46,346 nucleotides of DNA, taken from contig CAUYUJ010011226.1 of assembly GCA_963575745.1 (NCBI GenBank), forward strand, positions 1 to 46,346, read 5' to 3'. Positions 41,050-46,346 of the stretch are shown here, piece after piece. The DNA comes from Prorocentrum cordatum. Lineage: Eukaryota > Sar > Dinophyceae > Prorocentrales > Prorocentraceae. The notes beneath the pieces are model-generated. The model searched no databases and was not told the DNA's origin. It saw only the letters and a program-made list of their open reading frames with translations. Position numbers and translations under genes: made by a program. Position 1 is the first letter of the stretch; each line of letters opens with the position of its first letter.

Positions 41050-41910
41050 GCTTGTCGGAGCAGACGAAATTGGCTTTGTCTCTAGAAACTTCGCAGCCTA
41101 ATTCCGTGACGAACATTTGGTAGAGGGCAGCCGAGGACTCCTTATTGATATTCCTAACGACCTCCTTCGCTTTACCTGCGCTGTTTAGCCCAGCGTCGTC
41201 AATGTACTGGTCAAAGTTCACTGGGGCTGGGAGTCTGGAGATCAGCTTATCGTATGGGCCTAGCATGTAGATCCTGACGAAGGTGGTCGCGAAACTACAT
41301 CCTGCAATGACTCCTAGTAGAGTGTAGTGAGGTCCAGAAACCATGGACGAGATGCACAGGTACCGAGCGCTGCGATATGTGTTGATGCACAGCTGGGCGA
41401 TGGCCATGGGGAACCCGAAAACCTTGCACTGGTCCAGGAGCCGATCTAACTGGAATGTCTCGCAGAATTTCGTCATATCCCAGAATCGCGTCGCAGATGC
41501 GTCTCCTCTGGAGGTACCTACTTCAGATCGCAGGGCCTGGCGCCATACGACGTCGCAGGCGGCCGCAAACTTAGATCCTGCGAAGAAAGGTCTCATGTGT
41601 GACATTTCCCATTGTTGGGCGTAGACCCTCCTGCAACGTCCCCAAAGCCTGAAAAAGGAAACAAACAACTCGATCGGACGCCACCTCCCGTAGGCTTCAT
41701 CAGGAGGGCCACCTGGACCACACGTATTTGCGAAGGCAACGTGGACAGGATTTCAACCAGGGAAAACAGGAGGGACACCTCTGAGAGGGCATCATCAGTG
41801 AGCCAACTGTAATGCTTCATGTGAAACCCACCCACGCTCTGGGCCGAGCGAACAGGGTACCTGGACGAGACTCCTCTTATGAAGGCTGGCTCCAGCCGCG
41901 GGAGGGCTTC
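40994..41910 (-). pseudogene. Retrotransposon 2 ORF2: reverse transcriptase
   Basis: Two frames. From about 41910 to 41660: WLTDDALSEVSLLFSLVEI, then QVALLMKPTGGGVRS, the RT motif 1-2 region (..V.LI.KP.GG.RPI). From 41668: ATRFWDMTKFCETF (motif A Asp), GVIAGCSFATTFV (motif B) and FDQYIDDAG (motif C, YIDD). The polymerase residues are retained although the frame is broken near 41660 and again near 41010. Confidence 0.75.
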
Positions 41911-43030
41911 TTGCACCCCTTGGAAACCACGGTCTGGGGGGTGGCAGTGGCTTTCCACAACCCGCTGAATCGCTCGGATTCCATGCGCAGAAGGGCCAAC
42001 GGGTCGGAAATAACAAGGCCTCCAGCGCTTAAAGTGGTGGTGGGCTTCCACCCTGGCGCTGGCTTCCTGGCAAGGTGCGCATTCCTGCCACCTTTGTCGA
42101 TATTGGACAAGAGCCAATTTGTCCATCCCGTCCTGGCATCCTCCTGGGTCCTGGCCTTCACCTCCTCATACTCCTTCTCCACCTTAGCCAGAAAAAGAGA
42201 CACCTCGGTGCTGTCCAAACCTCCGGGTGAACGAGCCGCTGAGGCGAGCGCAGATGCTTCATCAAGCGTGCGCTTGTAGGCACCGGTGCCGTCGAGCACA
42301 AACTTCGGCGGCGGCGTCCACTCGCCGCGCACAGAGGACTGCTCCTTGCACGCCTGAAAAAGACCGAACACCTGCCTGACTCGGTTGTCCAGCCACTTCA
42401 TGGCTGCCATTTCTGGGTACCTAAGGGGGTCCGTCTTGGCATTAAACACGGGGGCCCATTGGAGCTCAGGAGGCTTGCCACGACTTCCATAATAATTGAA
42501 GTCAACTTGTCCAACCTTCGAAAGTTCAATTTCAGCCCTGTTGGCGAACTTTTTATACAAGGTGTCAAGGCCGCGGGTCGCCTTATACAAGATGTCGAGG
42601 CCGCGTCCAGCACGTGGTGACCGAAATCCGCAACCGAGTCCCTGGCAGGGGGGGGGGGGGGGGTGGGGGGCGGTCGGGGGGCCGATAGGCCTAACGGTCG
42701 GAATCCTAGGGTGGCGTCGGAACTGCAAGGCTTGCAGATCGCACGCGCGCGGGAAAAGGGTCATCTGAACAGGCGCGTGGGTTTTGAGGATGGTGGTGGT
42801 AACTCGCTCTATAGACTTGACAACTTTACCCACTCCTGGCGAGACCACAAAATAGTCAATAAACGACTTGCCTCCTTGCCCAGTGTAGCAGGTGGCCTCG
42901 CAGTCGGCTTTGACAAGCTCACCGAGCTTTTCGGGGAAACCGCTTTCCATCGGCAGTTCGGGGGGAAGGTTAAAATCGGCACCAACAATCGTCTCGTGCC
43001 CCAAAGTCCCAGCGGCTCCCCCGACCTTAC
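41877..43030 (-). pseudogene. Retrotransposon 2 ORF2: second half of endonuclease and RT linker
   Basis: Contains ETIVGADFNLPP (Asp-Asn metal/catalytic motif) and KSFIDYFVVSP (Asp). The final motif is LKTHAPVQM, where the usual SDHxPV has lost its Asp. A run of about 17 G (42649-42665) codes a Pro-rich patch, followed by a short internal duplication (GLDILYK / GLDTLYK). Reading is lost near 41910. Confidence 0.65.
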
Positions 43031-43746
43031 TCAGACAGTCCTTCACCGTCGTGGAGGTAGAGCGAGGCGATGTTGATAGGAGTGGGGCTGGGGAGGTGGA
43101 CTGTAGCCAGTGCCGCTCGGCCTGGGACCAGAACACCTGCACTCTCGCCTGTGCCGACAGCATGGTGCAATCCTAGCCAAGAACGCGCCAGCACAGCGAC
43201 TCCGCCCCGCGTGCCACCTCCTGGTCCAGGGGTAGCAGCTGCAAATATTCCTTTCCACTGATGCCCAACAAGCCAGCTGCTGGCCTCGTTAATGCTGTCC
43301 CCGCGCAAGTGGTGCTCTTGCACGGCAATGATGTGAGCTTGTGTAATTTTCAGCCACTCCTCGATGGGACGCCAACTCGCACAGTTACACGTTTCGATGA
43401 TCAGGGAGAACTTGTCGCGAGGTGGTGATGGAGGGGCACGGATGGGATCGCTTACGGCCTGGCCTGGGCCCGAACCTTTCCCCTCGGCCCACCCCTCGCT
43501 GGAAGAGGTCGAGAGCTCTGGAACCCCTGAGCTACGACAGATTGAATTGACTCGACCCCCCCCCCCCCCCTGTGTGCTTAGGCCTCTCGCCCAGAGCCCA
43601 AGAGGGGGGGGGATTCGGAAGAAACCAAAACTGTGGGACCCCAGGGAACAACGCAGCCTGAGCCTGGAAACCTGGATCAGGCGGTCACCTGGGATACCCG
43701 AGATTATCCTACCATATCTGTTGTGTGCGCCCCCCTTCAGTGCCAA
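43027..43746 (-). pseudogene. Retrotransposon 2 ORF2: first half of AP-type endonuclease
   Basis: Unrecognised leader of about 110 residues, then endonuclease motifs LIIETCNCASW (Asn), IIAVQEHHLRG (Glu), RGGVAVLARSW and INIASLYLHDGEGLS. The frame stops at 43027. The rest of the domain is one base out of frame in the next segment. Confidence 0.7.
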
Positions 43747-43751
43747 GATAG

Positions 43752-45114
43752 CTACCTTGGCGGGGGCTCAGAATTCGTGCGCTTGTCTGCAGCTGACGCC
43801 GTGTCAGCTTCCACCAGCTCCCTGGCTCGGGAGCGCACGTCGGTGGCCTTCCTGGCGGCAGAGGCTCCACCTCCGCCTTCCGAGGCAGGCTGGCTACCGT
43901 TGAGGAAAGCTTCAGCATCGGCTTCAGCGGCTGCATCGTCCAATACGCTACAATGAGGCACAACATGATTGTGATTCGCCTGTGCCGCCCCTGCCGCTGG
44001 AGGTCCTGTAGCTGGAGCCTGGGAGCGCGGAGGGGGAGCCGATGAAGTCCTGCCTGCGCTGGATCCGCAATCCTCGCCAGTCTTCCGCTTCTTGCCCATC
44101 CTGCTAATGTGGTCGGCGTGTTCCTTCTTGATGTTCTCGACAGTAGCAAGTGCCCCAGATAATAACTCTTCTGCACACTTCTGAAGAGCCTCCTGCATAG
44201 TACCCATGCGCCGACCAAACTCTGCCTTATCGTCGTCCGTAGCCTCGTACTCGTGCACGTCAAAGAAAGCGGCTGTGTCGAAAAGCTCCTCAGGCTTGAT
44301 CTCGCTGTTGACCAGTCGCGAGAGGCATATCTTGGTGGTGGTGTGAGCTTTCGGTTGCACAATGCCGCCCGCCAACTCAGCAACAATATCACGGTAATCT
44401 TTGTCCGCCTTGTCGAGTTCTTGCTGCACTTCGGTGACTCTAGCCTTTTGCCCCGAGATCATGCCCAGCAACTCCTCGAGCTTATCCGTCTCCTGCTGTA
44501 GCCGATCTCCCAAGGCCGCCGCCCGCGAGTGAGCCGTGGAGGCCCTCTGCTGCACTGGGGTAGGCGCCTGAACTTGCTCATGATCTGCCAGCTGCTGCTT
44601 GTACTTCTCGACTGCGGCCTGGTCGCCCGCCTTCTCCGAGAGTGAAATGAGCTGCTCCAACTCCTGCATCTCCCTGGAAGCGAACTCTGCTGTTGTCACG
44701 AGAGTGAGCACTACCAGGAGCTGAAGGAGCATCGCCGAGATCCACGACCTGGCGAGCACCTCCACGTCCAGCAGCTGGGCGCCGAGGAGGAAGCCGAGGG
44801 GCAGCATCATCGTCATCACGAAGAGCGCCCAGTGCTGCTGCTTCTTCTCCTTCGGCCCGATCGGCTTTGCAATGCTTGCAATGAGTGAGTCTGTCATCGT
44901 TCTTCTTGCATCCGCACAGGCCGCACGTCCACCATCGGGGGCGGGACTGCGGGCGCGGCGGGGGGCCTCCCCTGCTGCGCCCGTCGCCGCCATAGGCGGC
45001 CGCCGCCTCCCAGCGGGACTGCGCGGCCTCGCGCCACGGCGCCGCAGGCCACCGCCCTCCACGAGCTGGCGGTCCGTACCTCGGCGCGGCCCCTCCGCCG
45101 CGGCCGCGGTGCAT
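43752..45114 (-). pseudogene. Retrotransposon 2 ORF1: RanBP2-like zinc finger plus coiled coil
   Basis: From the ATG at 45114 a Gly/Arg-rich leader leads to WWTCGLCGCKKNDDRLTHC with CKHC, spacing W-x-C-x4-C-x2-N-x6-C-x2-C, close to a RanBP2-type finger (residues 62-82). That frame runs to 44578. The second half is in another frame from about 44700 to 43752: Glu/Lys/Gln-rich coiled coil (ASREMQELEQLISLSEKAGD, DRLQQETDKLEELLGM) and a Pro/Ala-rich tail. The frame change lies near 44690-44760. A Gag-like RNA-binding role is inferred from position. Confidence 0.65.
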
Positions 45115-45159
45115 GGCGCGAGGGAAGTGTGGAGCGAAATTGTCTTAGAAATGACCGTG

Positions 45160-45171
45160 GCCAAAATGGCT
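45160..45171 (-). other. Spliced-leader core match upstream of retrotransposon 2 ORF1
   Basis: On the minus strand the sequence reads AGCCATTTTGGC, identical to 12 nt inside the 22-nt dinoflagellate spliced leader, 46 nt before the ORF1 ATG. The flanks do not match. It could be a relict left when a trans-spliced mRNA was copied back into the genome, or chance. Confidence 0.35.
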
Positions 45172-45236
45172 CGCAGTCACACAGCCGTTCTGAAGATCAG
45201 TGACTGCAAGCCCAGGAAACCTGGGCCAGAACGGCT

Positions 45237-45490
45237 AGGAGGAGGAGGAGGAGGAGGAGGAGGAGGAGGAGGGAGGAGGAGGAGGAGGAGGAGGAGGAGG
45301 AGGAGGAGGAGGAGGAGGAGGAGGAGGAGGAGGAGGAGGAGGAGGAGGAGGAGGAGGAGGAGGAGGAGGAGGAGGAGGAGGAGGAGGAGGAGGAGGAGGA
45401 GGAGGAGGAGGAGGGGGAGGAGGAGGGAGGGAGGAGGAGGAGGAGGAGGAGGAGGAGGAGGAGGAGGAGGAGGAGGAGGAGGAGGAGGAG
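45237..45490. repeat. GAG/GGA tract at the 5' edge of retrotransposon 2
   Basis: About 250 bp of AGG with a few GGG interruptions, the longest pure block in the window, 120 bp upstream of ORF1. Confidence 0.97.
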
Positions 45491-45953
45491 GGGCGGTCGC
45501 GGCCACAGGCGGGGGGGGGGCGCCCCTGCGGCGCGAGCGTGCCAGTGTTCTGCTCTGCTCGTGGGGCGTTCTCGCCGCGGTCTGGCGCCGCGGGCGGCCT
45601 GGCGAGGCTGGCCCACCCGCTTTCCGTCGGGAGTGGTGGCCGCGGCGCCCGCTAGTATTGGACTGCCTACTCTACGGCGGCCGGGGACTCCGGGGACTAG
45701 CTACTTGACGGCTGCCCAGGCGGCTTGCACGCCTCGGGCTCGTCGTTCTAGGCGGGGCAGTGAAAGCGGGAGGATGGAGGAGCGGCGTGGAATGAGCAGG
45801 AGTCAGGGGGAGAGATCATCAGGCATCCCGACAGAAACACGCGAGATGCCAAAATGGCTTTGCGAGTGTACTGCTGGTCTGCCGCCTCCGGCACCGTGCA
45901 GCGTTCCCAAACAAATGATATTACCATGAAGGCCGTGCCACTGGGACGCGACG
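45491..45953. other. Gene-free stretch
   Basis: GC-rich left half, unique right half. Apart from the spliced-leader core match I see nothing in it. Confidence 0.4.
45848..45859 (-). other. Second spliced-leader core match
   Basis: AGCCATTTTGGC again on the minus strand, 0.7 kb from the first, between the edge gene and the GAG tract. Flanks (GCAA before, ATCTCG after) do not extend the match. Confidence 0.25.
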
Positions 45954-46346
45954 TCACGTTGCATCCAATGGCTCCACATCCGCTGGGATTTCCAACTCTC
46001 CACGAACCAGGCGGTAAACCGCGTGCTCGAAGTGCAAGAACGACTCCCAGACCACTTGGTTGTTGTCGTAGTGGGCGTCCCCATCAAAACCATACATGTC
46101 GGGCTGGTCAAATAAGCGTCCGACTAGCCAGTAGAACATGAAGCCCCTCGTGAAGAAGCTGAACTCAGAGTCCATCGCGCACAATGCGGTGGGCCTCATA
46201 ATGTAGTAGGTGATGTTCGGATGGTAGAATACGCCGTTGATATTCATCTTGTTGCAATACGAGCTCCATGGTGCCCGTGTCTCCAAGTCAAACTCCGTGA
46301 CGCCATCGTCGCCCATCGGTCCAGAAGCGTCGCAAGTGACGTGCAT
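45954..46346 (-). CDS. Unrecognised protein, 3' exon, cut by the window edge
   Basis: 130 open codons ending in TGA at 45954. The frame is open at the window edge, so the Met at 46346 may be internal. Composition is balanced and not repeat-derived: FDLETRAPWSSYCNKMNING, FYHPNITYYIMRPTALC, FFTRGFMFYWLVGRLFDQ, VVWESFLHFEHAVYRLVRGE. It is rich in aromatic residues and has no motif I can name. It may be a terminal exon of a longer gene. Confidence 0.5.
   Translation of the reverse strand: MHVTCDASGPMGDDGVTEFDLETRAPWSSYCNKMNINGVFYHPNITYYIMRPTALCAMDSEFSFFTRGFMFYWLVGRLFDQPDMYGFDGDAHYDNNQVVWESFLHFEHAVYRLVRGELEIPADVEPLDAT

Larger units (their letters stand above)
38960..45114 (-). mobile_element. Retrotransposon 2: decayed non-LTR element, I-like domain order
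   Basis: Minus-strand element with ORF1 (45114-43752) and, 5 bp later, ORF2 split among frames: endonuclease (43746-42780), RT (42130-40994), zinc knuckle and RNase H (41049-39450), Cys-rich tail (39250-38960). At least five single-base frame changes are needed to read through, so it is inactive. Domain order is ordinary, RNase H after RT, in contrast to retrotransposon 1. GAG tracts border it on both sides (38793-38953 and 45237-45490). Confidence 0.82.

Noticed and set aside
44700-44880. Transmembrane segment in retrotransposon 2 ORF1 (hydrophobic MLLQLLVVLTLV)
   Set aside because: It is in the frame opposite the RanBP2-like finger; the alternative frame reads hydrophilic sequence that fits better, so the hydrophobic run is probably a shadow.

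Overview
The window looks like nuclear DNA of a dinoflagellate. The evidence is a gene cut into small exons by introns with non-canonical donors (GT and GA) that all sit between AG and G, a dense load of non-LTR retrotransposons, hairpin-forming intron elements, very long GAG/CTC triplet tracts, and 12-nt matches to the core of the dinoflagellate spliced leader. There are no operons, no Shine-Dalgarno sites, and I saw no rRNA, tRNA or CRISPR array. Most long open frames here are shadows of microsatellites.

Main result: exons scattered over 16 kb of the minus strand assemble into one pepsin-family (A1) aspartic protease gene, 27805 down to 11718. It has seven exons, about 474 residues, a signal peptide, both catalytic Asp motifs (DTGS in exon 1, DTGT in exon 5) and the family's C-terminal core. 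Every intron is flanked by a 5-11 bp direct repeat containing the AG|G splice junction. Intron 1 is a near-complete inverted repeat with terminal inverted repeats and an 11-bp target-site-like duplication, the hallmark of an introner (an intron made by a DNA transposon). Intron 2 carries one of three copies of a second inverted-repeat element family. Intron 4 starts with the inverted repeat of a third family and has grown to 10 kb because a 9-kb retrotransposon sits in it. A small fold-back element supplies the last codons and the stop codon.

Layout. 1-11.7 kb: no convincing gene; CCT/CTC tracts, GA, TA and TTGC microsatellites, a 169-bp fold-back element at 7.2 kb, a composite minisatellite repeat (8.2-8.9 kb) and diverged satellite units. 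11.7-15.9 kb: protease exons 7, 6 and 5; intron 6 holds the second composite repeat and about 0.9 kb of tetranucleotide repeats. 16.1-25.1 kb: retrotransposon 1 (minus strand), with a zinc-binding/coiled-coil ORF1 and an ORF2 whose domain order is RNase H, AP-type endonuclease, reverse transcriptase, C2H2 zinc fingers, C5-methyltransferase-like domain. It is broken only by one extra A, one AT unit and one amber codon. 25.3-27.8 kb: exons 4 to 1. 28-38.6 kb: satellites, GAC and GAT tracts, a 0.95-kb retroposed copy with poly(A) and a 13-bp target duplication, and two weak exon candidates. 39-45.1 kb: retrotransposon 2 (minus strand, decayed), with the ordinary order endonuclease, RT, zinc knuckle, RNase H, cysteine-rich tail; a GAG tract borders it on each side. 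45.9-46.3 kb: edge of another, unrecognised minus-strand gene.

The protease is the only host gene I can read through. The rest is a record of repeated insertion, with introns, fold-back elements and LINE-like elements layered around and inside it.
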